Below, piece by piece: positions 18,010-25,508 of a DNA stretch of 64,000 bases. The stretch covers positions 1 to 64,000 of the forward strand of contig NZ_QQBI01000008.1 in assembly GCF_004302915.1 (NCBI RefSeq), given 5' to 3'. Positions within the stretch are counted from its first letter, which is position 1. Every line of letters starts with the position of its first letter. The stretch is from Komagataeibacter xylinus (lineage in GTDB: Bacteria; Pseudomonadota; Alphaproteobacteria; Acetobacterales; Acetobacteraceae). A program made the position numbers and the translations under genes. Under the pieces are notes generated by a model that was given only the letters and a program-made list of their open reading frames with translations, did not search any database and was not told the DNA's origin.

Positions 18010-18037
18010 CTAAAAAAGGCGGCGCCCGGAAACTTTC
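18010..18037. repeat. Partial copy of the composite palindromic element
   Basis: TAAAAAAGGCGGCGCCCGGA followed by AACTTTCA matches the hairpin B arm and right outer arm of the element, diverged. It lies between convergent genes, as full copies do. Confidence 0.5.
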
Positions 18038-18099
18038 ATGACCTGAAAGCTGCGGCGGTTACAGCCATGCAACCTGCCCGTAGCACAGGCGTTGACCTG

Positions 18100-18468
18100 T
18101 CAGTTCGCCGTATTGTCGCGCCGCAGCGCCTGTATGAAAAAGATCACGCCGCTCAGCAGCAACCCGAACAGAATGACCAGCGGCTGCACGTAAAGCACGA
18201 CCAGCACCACGAACAGCACAAGAAGGGAGCCGTATTTCAGCTTGCGGTCCTCGTTCGAGAACAGGTCGATAAACCCGTCTGAAATCAGGCGCAGGGCGGA
18301 ATCACTGCCTGCCGGGGTCACACTCAGGCCCTGCCGCTCCAGCCGCTGCATGAAGGCGCGCGCCTGCTCGCGCGCGGCGGGGGTAAGGGCCGGGGGTGCC
18401 GCGTTCCCCTCCAGCGCCGTCGCCACAGCGTCAATCACATGACTATCCACAACCGCCTGATCGCTCAT
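18100..18468 (-). CDS. Small membrane protein, hypothetical
   Basis: A 122-residue protein. The first 75 residues are soluble and charged (ALTPAAREQARAFMQRLERQ). A hydrophobic pair of helices follows (KLKYGSLLVLFVVLVVLYVQ and LVILFGLLLSGVIFFIQAL), and the tail RRDNTAN is basic. Two membrane passes with both ends in the cytoplasm are likely. Function unknown. Confidence 0.55.
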   Translation of the reverse strand: MSDQAVVDSHVIDAVATALEGNAAPPALTPAAREQARAFMQRLERQGLSVTPAGSDSALRLISDGFIDLFSNEDRKLKYGSLLVLFVVLVVLYVQPLVILFGLLLSGVIFFIQALRRDNTAN

Positions 18469-18563
18469 TTTTATCTGTTCCCTAAGCCATGTGGTGCGTA
18501 AGCCCGTGGCCCGTCCACCCGTTTATCCACATTATTTACCGTTTTATCCACAGGGATGGAGAC

Positions 18564-19028
18564 TCACTCCCCCTCGCCATGCGTGGCCTTGCCGCAGGCA
18601 ATGCGGCGTCCGTCGCGCAGGGAGGGGTCGACCGTCATTTCGCCACGCGGCACCGGACCATCGGCAATACGGTGCCCCGTGCCCATGTGCCCCGACCAGG
18701 TGGAATAGGCCATTGTGCGATAGGTATCGCCCGCGCAGTTATAGACGACGGAAAACCGCACCGAGGCAAAAGGCAGCCCGTGGCGGATCATGTCCTCGTC
18801 AAAATCCTGGATGAACGTGGCAGAGGAATGGGTGCCACGCGCCTGCACCGAGGCAAGGTCGATATATTCGTTCACCTTGTTCTGGTACGGCGGCAGTTTC
18901 TGCAGGTTCGCCGCCACGTGCGGGGCGGGGGAGACAGCTTCCTGCGCCAGTGCCGCCCGCGCGCCGCCCGCCAGGCCAGCACAGGCGAGTCCTCCGGCCA
19001 TCACTGCCAACACTACCCTGTATCCCAT
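18564..19028 (-). CDS. Secreted protein, surface-adhesin E-like
   Basis: A 154-residue protein. The start at 19028 has AAGGGAGA just upstream and opens a signal peptide (MGYRVVLAVMAGGLACAGLA, cleavage near ARA or ALA). The mature region VNEYIDLASVQARGTHSSAT and the Cys-containing VVYNCAGDTYRTMAYSTW resemble the fold of the small adhesin_E family, where a Val/Ile-rich strand and a single Cys pair recur. I regard the match as plausible and not proven. Divergent from galM, with 143 bases between them. Confidence 0.5.
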   Translation of the reverse strand: MGYRVVLAVMAGGLACAGLAGGARAALAQEAVSPAPHVAANLQKLPPYQNKVNEYIDLASVQARGTHSSATFIQDFDEDMIRHGLPFASVRFSVVYNCAGDTYRTMAYSTWSGHMGTGHRIADGPVPRGEMTVDPSLRDGRRIACGKATHGEGE

Positions 19029-19171
19029 TGTCTCCCTTTCATATGCATGTGCGATGTCCATGCATGCCAGACCCCACATCACGAGACTGTTTTGCAGGAT
19101 CATGCCAGTAGCGGCAAGACAAACCACCCGCAAACACGTCGCATATCGCTTCGCGCTGACAGGAAGCCGCC

Positions 19172-20359
19172 ATGCAGGCCCTTTTTTCACGCATGAACGC
19201 CGCCCTGTTCGCGGCCACCCTGCTCTTGGCCAGCCCGGCCCTGGCGCAGCCTTTGCCCGCGCCCACTTTGGTCCGCGCGCCATTTGGCGCAACGCCCGAC
19301 GGGCAGGAGGTGGAGCGCTTCACCCTGGCCAATGCGCACGGCATGCGCGTGCAGGTGCTGAGCTATGGGGCCATCATTTCCGCCCTTGAGGCGCCAGACC
19401 GCACCGGCCATGTCGATGACGTGGTGCTGGGCTTCCCCACGCTGGCGGGCTACACGATGGACAGTGCCCGCGGCGGCCTGTTCTTTGGGGCAACGGTCGG
19501 GCGCGTGGCCAACCGCATTGCCCACGGCACCTTCATGCTGGAAGGCCAGCGCTACCATATTCCCCCCACCAAGGGCACGACCGCGCTGCATGGCGGCCGA
19601 CGGGGGTTTGACAAACAGGTGTGGACCGTGGAGGGCACGGAGCTTGCCGCAGATGCCGCCAGCGTAACCCTGAAGCTCGTCAGCCCCGACGGGCAGGAAG
19701 GTTTTCCCGGCACGCTGACCACGCATGTCACCTTCGCGCTCAACACGCGCAATGAGCTTTCGCTGCACTACCGCGCTACGACGGACCGGCCCACGGTCGT
19801 CAACCTGACCAACCACAGCTATTTCAACCTGGGCGGCGAAGGCAGCGGCACGGTGGAAAACCATGTGCTCCAGCTCAATGCCGATGCCTACACGCCCACC
19901 GATGCCAACGCGCTGCCGCTCGGCACCATCGCTCCCGTGGCGGGCACGGCGCTTGATTTCCGCACGCCACAGCGCATCGGCGCCCGCCTGCGCGACAGCA
20001 TGCCCCAGATGCTTCATGCCCACGGCTATGACCAGAACTGGGTCATCAACCCCGCCCATGCCGCAACACCGGTGCCTGCGGCCCGGTTGCGCGACCCGGC
20101 ATCGGGCCGGGTGCTCGAGGTGCTGACCACCCAGCCCGGCATGCAGGTCTATACGGCCAATTCCCTTGATGGCGCCTATGCCGGGCCTTCAGGCCGCACC
20201 TACCGGCAGGGCGACGGCATAGCGCTTGAAACCCAGCATTACCCCGACAGCCCCAACCACCCGGACTTCCCTTCGATCGAACTGCGCCCCGGCCAGACAT
20301 ATGATGAAACAACCATCTACCGCCTTGGCGTGGAACCGGTTTCAGCCTCCACCCCTTAA
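19172..20359 (+). CDS. galM: Periplasmic aldose 1-epimerase (mutarotase)
   Basis: A 395-residue galactose mutarotase with an N-terminal signal peptide (MNAALFAATLLLASPALA). Family residues are clear: the substrate-contacting Arg in GRVANRIAHG, His in NHSYFNLGG (general acid), Asp in HGYDQNWV and the C-terminal catalytic Glu in SIELRPGQTY. It interconverts alpha and beta anomers of glucose, galactose or similar sugars. An exported form fits an acetic acid bacterium whose sugar dehydrogenases work in the periplasm and are anomer-selective. There are two possible starts (19172 and 19193); the second gives a shorter signal. A second, unexported mutarotase lies at 35955-36824. Confidence 0.9.
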   Translation: MQALFSRMNAALFAATLLLASPALAQPLPAPTLVRAPFGATPDGQEVERFTLANAHGMRVQVLSYGAIISALEAPDRTGHVDDVVLGFPTLAGYTMDSARGGLFFGATVGRVANRIAHGTFMLEGQRYHIPPTKGTTALHGGRRGFDKQVWTVEGTELAADAASVTLKLVSPDGQEGFPGTLTTHVTFALNTRNELSLHYRATTDRPTVVNLTNHSYFNLGGEGSGTVENHVLQLNADAYTPTDANALPLGTIAPVAGTALDFRTPQRIGARLRDSMPQMLHAHGYDQNWVINPAHAATPVPAARLRDPASGRVLEVLTTQPGMQVYTANSLDGAYAGPSGRTYRQGDGIALETQHYPDSPNHPDFPSIELRPGQTYDETTIYRLGVEPVSASTP

Positions 20360-20440
20360 AGATACGGGGAAAGGCTTTGATTCCGGCACCAATATCCTTA
20401 CATACCTCGCCATATCGTGATCGAAGGACGCAAACCCTCA

Positions 20441-20614
20441 ATGAAAAAAATTACCGTTCTGCTGCTTCTCGCAACGCTGGCAGCCTGCCAGTCCGGCCAC
20501 CCGCCCAGCGATGCCGACCAGAGTGGCGGCGTGGGCGGCATGACCGGCTCGCCCGGCCAGGACTCGCCCGATGACGGACCGGGCGGCTCAGGTGGCCCCG
20601 GCATGGGTAACTGA
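20441..20614 (+). CDS. Tiny glycine-rich lipoprotein
   Basis: A 57-residue precursor starting MKKITVLLLLATLAACQSGH, with the lipobox LAAC. The mature peptide is about 42 residues of Gly, Ser, Asp and Pro with no predicted structure (GGVGGMTGSPGQDSPDDGPG). It probably sits on the inner face of the outer membrane. Function unknown. A stem-loop follows its stop. Confidence 0.6.
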   Translation: MKKITVLLLLATLAACQSGHPPSDADQSGGVGGMTGSPGQDSPDDGPGGSGGPGMGN

Positions 20615-20620
20615 GGGGCG

Positions 20621-20640
20621 GCCAGGCCCGGCGCCCTGGC
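20621..20640. terminator. Hairpin between convergent small genes
   Basis: GCCAGG and CCTGGC pair around an 8-base loop directly after the lipoprotein stop. A second pairing, GGGCGC/GCGCCC, overlaps the stop of the opposing gene. Neither has a T-run, so termination strength is uncertain. Confidence 0.4.
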
Positions 20641-20646
20641 GGGCGC

Positions 20647-20838
20647 TCAGTCGCGCCCGCCGCTTATGTTGATGATCCCCAGCCCCAGCAGGCCCAGCCC
20701 CGCAAGTCCCTCGGCCACCATCCATGAGATGGGGCCAATGCCGTCAGCCGTCATGCCGCGCACCAGCACGCCCACGCTGCCCATCATCAGCAGCAGGGAC
20801 ACGATGGTCCCCCATTTCACAATCTTGCCGCGGTTCAT
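20647..20838 (-). CDS. Small two-helix membrane protein
   Basis: A 63-residue protein starting MNRGKIVKWGTIVSLLLMMG. Two membrane helices (IVSLLLMMGSVGVLVRGM and ISWMVAEGLAGLGLLGLGII) are joined by a short polar turn. The start at 20838 has GAAGAGA upstream; longer in-frame starts give a cysteine- and arginine-rich tail unlike a signal. Function unknown. Confidence 0.55.
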   Translation of the reverse strand: MNRGKIVKWGTIVSLLLMMGSVGVLVRGMTADGIGPISWMVAEGLAGLGLLGLGIINISGGRD

Positions 20839-21084
20839 CAAATCTCTTCGCTGTCTGTCAGTCCGGTTCCCGGCGTAGCCGGTTTTCGTACTTCTATCAC
20901 CATGTGGGCGCAACCGTCCAAACCCGGCATGCGCGGCGGCAATGCGCCTGCCGCGCAACGGCGCATCACTCATGCAGATGTGATACCCGCCCCGACCGCT
21001 TTCATGCTTGCATTTCGTTACAGGGATAACGGGCTGGCCCCTTAGGCCCACCTTCCTGTGCAAAAGCATTCAAGGAGCACGGCC

Positions 21085-21201
21085 ATGCAGATACTGACAG
21101 CCCCCGCGCCTGGCGCCGAATGGCCTGGCCGCATGATGGATCTGATGCGGACCTGCATGGCCTATCCATACGCCTTCCTGCGCCTGTGGGATGGAGACTG
21201 A
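21085..21201 (+). CDS. Candidate 38-residue peptide
   Basis: An ATG at 21085 follows a textbook AAGGAG seven bases upstream and opens a 38-codon frame (MQILTAPAPGAEWPGRMMDL, then MRTCMAYPYAFLRLWDGD). It is unstructured with aromatic residues near the end. The ribosome site is the only support; there is no homology I recognise. It converges on the small gene at 21213-21389. Confidence 0.4.
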   Translation: MQILTAPAPGAEWPGRMMDLMRTCMAYPYAFLRLWDGD

Positions 21202-21212
21202 CCGCAGCCCCG

Positions 21213-21389
21213 TCATTCGTGGCGCAGGTCGCTGGCCGAAAACCAGGCATCATTGCCGGTTTTGTCATTGCGCACGCGCACCTGCCCGTTTTCTATCATC
21301 TCCACGATGGCGCCCTTGAAGCCGCGCTGCTCGGGCCTGACCGCAGCATCATCCTTCACCACCACGATATCGCCGTCCTTGAAATCCAT
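21213..21389 (-). CDS. Small SH3/KOW-like protein
   Basis: A 58-residue acidic protein starting MDFKDGDIVVVKDDAAVRPE, with a strand pattern (GDIVVVKDD, GFKGAIVEMIENGQVRVRN, AWFSASDLRHE) typical of a small five-strand SH3-like or KOW barrel. GGAAAGGAGT upstream is a strong ribosome site. Such proteins are often housekeeping or nucleic-acid-contacting in alphaproteobacteria; the precise role is unknown. Confidence 0.6.
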   Translation of the reverse strand: MDFKDGDIVVVKDDAAVRPEQRGFKGAIVEMIENGQVRVRNDKTGNDAWFSASDLRHE

Positions 21390-21568
21390 CAGCCCTTACT
21401 CCTTTCCCTCATGCGCGTTGAAATCCTGACGCGCATCATGCCAGCGCCCCTGCGCGCTGCAAGCCACTGATCCGCCACGGCATACCACATCCGCGCAAAA
21501 AACAGGTTGTGCCAGCCCCAATCCATTCCGACATGAACGGAAACCACCTTTTTTTATGGAGCCCGTTC

Positions 21569-21730
21569 ATGTCTGCAGACCATCGCATACCGTCCAACAC
21601 CGATCTCGAGCGTGAACTCGAGCAGGTACGCCGCGACCACGCCATCGCGCTGAAGGACCGCCCCGAGCATGCCCATGCGCTTGCTGCACGCATGAAAAAG
21701 CTTGAAGACGACCTTGCCCGCGCAAAATAA
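21569..21730 (+). CDS. Small coiled-coil protein
   Basis: A 53-residue, highly charged protein starting MSADHRIPSNTDLERELEQV. Heptad-like spacing runs through LERELEQVRRDHAIALKDR and ARMKKLEDDLARAK. It is cytosolic and probably dimeric. GGAGC precedes the chosen start. A full palindromic element begins 14 bases after the stop. Confidence 0.55.
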   Translation: MSADHRIPSNTDLERELEQVRRDHAIALKDRPEHAHALAARMKKLEDDLARAK

Positions 21731-21743
21731 GACCTGAAAAGAT

Positions 21744-21824
21744 AAAAGTTCCTGGTGAAGCCTTTTTCAAAAAGCTTCGTAAAAAACGCCGCCTTTTAAA
21801 AAAAGGCGGCACCGAAAAACTTTT
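21744..21824. repeat. Composite palindromic element, full copy 3
   Basis: AAAAGTTCCTGG on the left and AAAAACTTTT on the right enclose hairpin A (GAAGCCTTTTTCAAAAAGCTTC) and hairpin B (GCCGCC...GGCGGC with A/T centre). It fills the convergent gap between the coiled-coil gene and the PsiE-family gene, seven bases from the latter's stop. Confidence 0.75.
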
Positions 21825-21830
21825 ATTCTT

Positions 21831-22343
21831 CTACTCTTCAGGCGTGGTGGGTGCCGTGACACCGGGCGTGGGCGCGCGCACCAGCCAGTAGACAATGCCC
21901 AGCGACAGTACGGCGGCCGACAGGGCCAGCAGCTCCATCACATCGACTTCCTTGAGGTCGATGACGATGAACTTGCGCACCGTGGCCAGCATGCCGATCA
22001 GCAGCACCGAGCGCATGCGGATCATGCTGTGCGGCTGCGCATCGGGCAGCACCAGAATGGAATGCTTGAACTCAAGGGCAATCAGCACGGTAAAGAACAT
22101 GCCGAAAATGCCCTGCAGCACCTCCGGGCTGGTCGGGTTCAGCCCCGAGGTCAGCACCATGCGCCCCACCGCCACCACCACATGCACAAGCGAGGTGCCC
22201 GCGATCACCACGATCAGCAGGGTCAGGATGAGCATCACCCCCTCCTCGAACAGGTCGAACAGGCGGGCCATCTGAAAGAAACCGGGCAGGCGTTTCATCA
22301 TATGCGGGGCAGTCTCCTGGCTGGGGGTGCTGACGGCAGTCAT
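21831..22343 (-). CDS. PsiE-family membrane protein
   Basis: A 170-residue protein with four membrane helices, matching the phosphate-starvation-inducible PsiE family in layout: LFDLFEEGVMLILTLLIVVI at the first helix, then FTVLIALEFKHSILV, RSVLLIGMLATVRKFIVIDL and a last helix near residue 140-158. The RKFIVIDL stretch at the end of helix three is the family hallmark. PsiE is induced by phosphate limitation in E. coli, but its activity is unknown. No Pho box was looked for beyond reading the upstream sequence, where none is obvious. Confidence 0.8.
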   Translation of the reverse strand: MTAVSTPSQETAPHMMKRLPGFFQMARLFDLFEEGVMLILTLLIVVIAGTSLVHVVVAVGRMVLTSGLNPTSPEVLQGIFGMFFTVLIALEFKHSILVLPDAQPHSMIRMRSVLLIGMLATVRKFIVIDLKEVDVMELLALSAAVLSLGIVYWLVRAPTPGVTAPTTPEE

Positions 22344-22560
22344 GCCGCGCCATGAAAGGCAGCCCTTGTAACAAGCTTACCCCTGGCTGTGCAAAACCGG
22401 CGGCAGGACCCCTGTATCAACCGCCGCCATGTCAAGATTGCGTCGCGGCATCCTGCCATGCAGGGACGGGTCTGGATGACGGGCCCGCGCCACCCCATCT
22501 ATGGTGGAACGGACACCGCCGTGTGTCCCTGATACACACCATGAAGAATAGGATGCCATC

Positions 22561-22737
22561 ATGAGCAAAGCCGTACCGACCGGACCCGACGCACAGGGCA
22601 AATTCGCGCTTGAGATCAACATCGGTGGCCTGACCGGCAGCATTGCCGGGTTCAGCTCCAAGATGGAAGCGGAAGACTACGCAACCTCGCTGCTGCGCCG
22701 CGTCAAGGAACTCGCCAAGGCCGACGGCCTGAAATAA
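22561..22737 (+). CDS. Small conserved-looking protein
   Basis: A 58-residue soluble protein (MSKAVPTGPDAQGKFALEIN, then GGLTGSIAGFSSKMEAEDYA and LLRRVKELAKADGLK). A beta-hairpin followed by an amphipathic helix is likely. AATAGGATG lies upstream. The gap 22344-22560 holds nothing else obvious. A diverged stem-loop with GAAGATTTTTGAAAAAAACTTC follows at about 22828-22850. Confidence 0.5.
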   Translation: MSKAVPTGPDAQGKFALEINIGGLTGSIAGFSSKMEAEDYATSLLRRVKELAKADGLK

Positions 22738-23003
22738 GCAGGCAGGCCGGGACGGGAAGGCCAGACCTTCTCCTCCCGGCCACCCTCCTTCCACATAGCG
22801 GGAAAGGAGGGAAGAAAGTCGTGTTTTCTGAAGATTTTTGAAAAAAACTTCGCCCAGAACCCCTTTCTGTGAAAAAACGGAACCACGGTTTCCCCACGCC
22901 CTTGCATGCGCGTGAAAAGACCGGAACAGTCGCCTTAGTGCATTCATAGCGCCCCGCAGGCCCAGACCCTGCCCCCGCAATGACAATAAGGACGATTTGC
23001 CCC

Positions 23004-23402
23004 ATGAAAAAACTGACCCGATCACTCTGCGTACTGGCTGTAGCCAGTGGCCTGAGCGCCTGCGTGGACGGCCCGCGCGGCGGCTATTATGGCGGATATG
23101 GTGGATATGGCGGCTACGGTTACGGCGGCTACTATAATGGGTATGGCGATTATTATGGCGGCGCGCCGGAATACATAGGGCGCGGTGGCGGGCCCCGTGG
23201 GCCCCGTGGCGGCGGCTTTGGCGGTCCGCGCCGGGGTGGTGGCGGTGGCCCCTTCATGGGCGGCGGGCCGCGCGGCGATCATGGCGGCGGGCCGGGCCGT
23301 GGTCCTGGCGGTGGTGGTCCGGGTGGCGGCGGGCATGGGGCCGGTGGCCCTGGCGGACCCGGCGGCGGCGGGCATGGCTTTGGTGGAGGTCACCGCCGCT
23401 GA
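23004..23402 (+). CDS. Glycine-rich lipoprotein
   Basis: A 132-residue precursor with lipoprotein signal MKKLTRSLCVLAVASGLSAC. The mature protein is a low-complexity chain of Gly, Tyr, Arg, Pro and His: first GGY repeats (residues 27-52), then Gly-Pro-Arg blocks, and a His-rich end (GGHRR). It is likely surface-exposed or periplasmic and disordered. The Tyr/Gly part resembles structural or RNA-binding tails, but the signal sends it out of the cytoplasm. A strong terminator follows. Confidence 0.6.
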   Translation: MKKLTRSLCVLAVASGLSACVDGPRGGYYGGYGGYGGYGYGGYYNGYGDYYGGAPEYIGRGGGPRGPRGGGFGGPRRGGGGGPFMGGGPRGDHGGGPGRGPGGGGPGGGGHGAGGPGGPGGGGHGFGGGHRR

Positions 23403-23412
23403 GCGTGACATG

Positions 23413-23442
23413 GGCTGGCTCCCTGCGGAGCCAGCCTTTTTT
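23413..23442 (+). terminator. Rho-independent terminator
   Basis: GGCTGGCTCC and GGAGCCAGCC form a perfect 10-base stem with a 4-base loop and a run of six T. It lies 10 bases after the glycine-rich lipoprotein stop. Confidence 0.9.
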
Positions 23443-23493
23443 AACGGACCGCCTTCATCAACGCTTTTTGCAAAAAAGCTGCGCCCCAGGCCC

Positions 23494-23829
23494 TTATCCG
23501 TGCTGCCCTGCCCCTGAAAGCAGGTTCATGACCAGCACGCCACACACGATCAGGGCCATGCCCGCAATGGCGGCCAGATCGAGCTTCTGCCCCAGCACCA
23601 CGCGGCAGACCAGTGTAATGAGCACCGTGCCAATACCTGACCAGATGGCATAGGCCACGCCGGTGGGAATAACCCGCAATGCCAGCGACAGCGCATAGAA
23701 CGCCACCCCATACCCCACCACCGTCACGCATGATGGACCCAGCCGCGTAAAGCCGCTGGACAGGGTCAGGCAGAATGTTGCCGTAACCTCCGCCACGATG
23801 GCGATGACCAGATAACAATACGCCACCAC
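23494..23829 (-). CDS. Small multidrug resistance (SMR) efflux protein
   Basis: A 111-residue protein with four membrane helices. Glu14, the proton/drug-coupling residue of EmrE and QacE, is present in VIAIVAEVTATFCLTLSSGF. IPTGVAYAIWSGIGTV matches the third-helix signature of the family. It works as an antiparallel dimer exporting lipophilic cations, or guanidinium in the Gdx branch; which branch cannot be told safely. It starts with GTG immediately after the TGA of the 61-residue gene upstream (TGAGTG), which suggests coupled translation. Confidence 0.85.
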   Translation of the reverse strand: MVAYCYLVIAIVAEVTATFCLTLSSGFTRLGPSCVTVVGYGVAFYALSLALRVIPTGVAYAIWSGIGTVLITLVCRVVLGQKLDLAAIAGMALIVCGVLVMNLLSGAGQHG

Positions 23830-24015
23830 TCAATCCCCTGCGGGTGGCGTGGCGCGCGGGGGCAGGCCGCGCAGGCGGGCGCGTGGCGCGCGCGGCGGCG
23901 GGGGTGTTTCATCGCGAATCGCCACGGCGTCCTGCCCCCTGGCCTGCAGGGCGGCGGCAAAGCGCTGCACGTGCGTCCATTGCGCGCCAGCATAGAGCTC
24001 ACGCCCGTCCAGCAT
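23830..24015 (-). CDS. Small hypothetical protein coupled to the SMR gene
   Basis: A 61-residue protein (MLDGRELYAGAQWTHVQRFA, then a proline/arginine-rich tail PPPPRAPRARLRGLPPRATP). It ends directly at the SMR start. There is no strong ribosome site at 24015. The sequence may be a leader that sets SMR translation or a genuine small protein. The N-terminal half looks like a single helix-strand unit. Uncertain. Confidence 0.35.
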   Translation of the reverse strand: MLDGRELYAGAQWTHVQRFAAALQARGQDAVAIRDETPPPPRAPRARLRGLPPRATPPAGD

Positions 24016-24179
24016 CACACGATGTCGTCTCAAGCCCTGATCCTGTCCTGTTTCGTTCCTGCCTGTAGATGGGGATGGCCGCCCTGCGGCGCAACCGCGG
24101 CACAAAATGGAACCAGTTTCCAGGAAACCTTCGCTTTTACGAAACGATTCATGTATGAAGAGGATAGGAGGTATGATCC

Positions 24180-24281
24180 ATGAGCAACTCTGCACGTATG
24201 ATCGCCCATCTGCTGATTACGGTCCGGCTGAGCACGCGCAACCGGCCTTCTCCCACAGTTTCCCAGCCTGCAAAGGACTGA
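24180..24281 (+). CDS. Candidate 33-residue peptide behind a perfect ribosome site
   Basis: AGGAGGT at 24166-24172 is followed seven bases later by an ATG opening MSNSARMIAHLLITVRLSTR and NRPSPTVSQPAKD. The same site also has a closer ATG at 24172 in another frame. The rest of the gap 24016-24353 shows no other signal. Only the ribosome site argues for it. Confidence 0.3.
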   Translation: MSNSARMIAHLLITVRLSTRNRPSPTVSQPAKD

Positions 24282-24353
24282 GCACCTCACCCGCAGGATG
24301 GGGCGCGCGAGCAGGTAGGCGGGCCCGTGTCATGTTATGACACAATATGTCCG

Positions 24354-25436
24354 TCATGCCTTCTTGCGCGCCCGCGCCAGCCGGGCGGCAAAGGCGGGCA
24401 GTTCATCGTGGTGCAGCAGGAACACGTTGTTGGAGCGCGCAAGCTGCCGCGCCGGAATCGTGTAATCCGCATTCGAGACCACGGCCGCCACATCGGCGTG
24501 GTAATACAGGCGGGCGGCTGCAATCTGCTGCACGGCCTCGTTGCCCACCGCGTTGCGGTACAGCTTGCACTGCACCACCAGCCTGACAGGACCATGCACG
24601 GCAATGACATCCGCTCCCTGGTCACCGCCCGGCGGGGTGGCATGGGCATCCCAGCCACAGCCCCGCAGGCGGGCGGCGCAGTACCGCTCATAGGCGATGG
24701 GGTCCATGTCGGGTGAAAAGCCATCGGTGGGTTCGCTGCCCGAAGGGGCCTGACGCGCCACCTGATCGACCAGCGCCAGCACGGGCCGGGCAAGGGCTGG
24801 CCACAGACCCGCCAGCTTTCTGCCGCGCAGGGCGGGCTGGATGATTGTCTTGACGAATTCGGCCTGCTCGCGCTCCCACTTCGTGGTGCGCTCCACCCCA
24901 TAACTGTTGAACTGCACCAGTTGCCTGCGGCGGATGCGCAGGGCCTCGGCATGGCGGCGCACCAGTTGCCCGCACAACTGCCACGCCCGCCTGCGCCGCC
25001 ACCATCGCGCGCCATAGCGCAGCACGGGCCACAACAGCACCGCCACACCGCCCGCCAGCACAAGCCGCCACACCCCCGATGGCAGTGCTGTGGGCGCGGC
25101 ACCCGCTACACGCACGGCACTGGCGGCAAAATACAGGGGCGCGCTCCCCCGCCGCACCGGCAGGGCGCGCAACCGCACCACGGCGCCATCATCGCGCGTG
25201 CCCAGTAACTGCCATGTTCCCGCCCCGTCAGCGCGCTGGCAATGCAACTGGGCCAGCGCCTGCCCGTAGGCCGCGGCAGGCATGGAAAGCGGCAGTTCCG
25301 CTACCCGGCGCAGGCTGGCCGCCTGCGTGCACCCAATGGCATCAGGCGCGACCTGATAGGAGGTGGGGGCTGCCAGCGCGGCTACGGGGGCCAGTAGAAG
25401 CCACAAGCCCAACCATGGCGCGATGCCTACCCGCAT
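24354..25436 (-). CDS. Membrane-anchored Mrr-like restriction endonuclease domain protein
   Basis: A 360-residue protein. Residues 1-23 are a signal peptide or signal anchor (LGLWLLLAPVAALAAP). A small exported-looking domain follows, then a membrane helix at about 122-140 (VWRLVLAGGVAVLLWPVLRY), an arginine-rich cytoplasmic stretch and a C-terminal Mrr/PDDEXK nuclease domain from about 243. Catalytic residues are visible: D276 in GGDQGADVI and the Q289-x-K291 pair in VVQCKLY, with conserved VGNEAVQQI after. The start at 25436 gives the hydrophobic N-terminus; the open frame continues upstream without coding character. With no methylase nearby, a role in degrading foreign or modified DNA at the membrane is an inference. 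Confidence 0.75.
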   Translation of the reverse strand: MRVGIAPWLGLWLLLAPVAALAAPTSYQVAPDAIGCTQAASLRRVAELPLSMPAAAYGQALAQLHCQRADGAGTWQLLGTRDDGAVVRLRALPVRRGSAPLYFAASAVRVAGAAPTALPSGVWRLVLAGGVAVLLWPVLRYGARWWRRRRAWQLCGQLVRRHAEALRIRRRQLVQFNSYGVERTTKWEREQAEFVKTIIQPALRGRKLAGLWPALARPVLALVDQVARQAPSGSEPTDGFSPDMDPIAYERYCAARLRGCGWDAHATPPGGDQGADVIAVHGPVRLVVQCKLYRNAVGNEAVQQIAAARLYYHADVAAVVSNADYTIPARQLARSNNVFLLHHDELPAFAARLARARKKA

Positions 25437-25508
25437 TTGTATTCCTGCTCCCCTGCATTCGTGGCACAACCAGTCTAAAACGTGAGAACAAAATAAGAAA
25501 GTAGAGAA

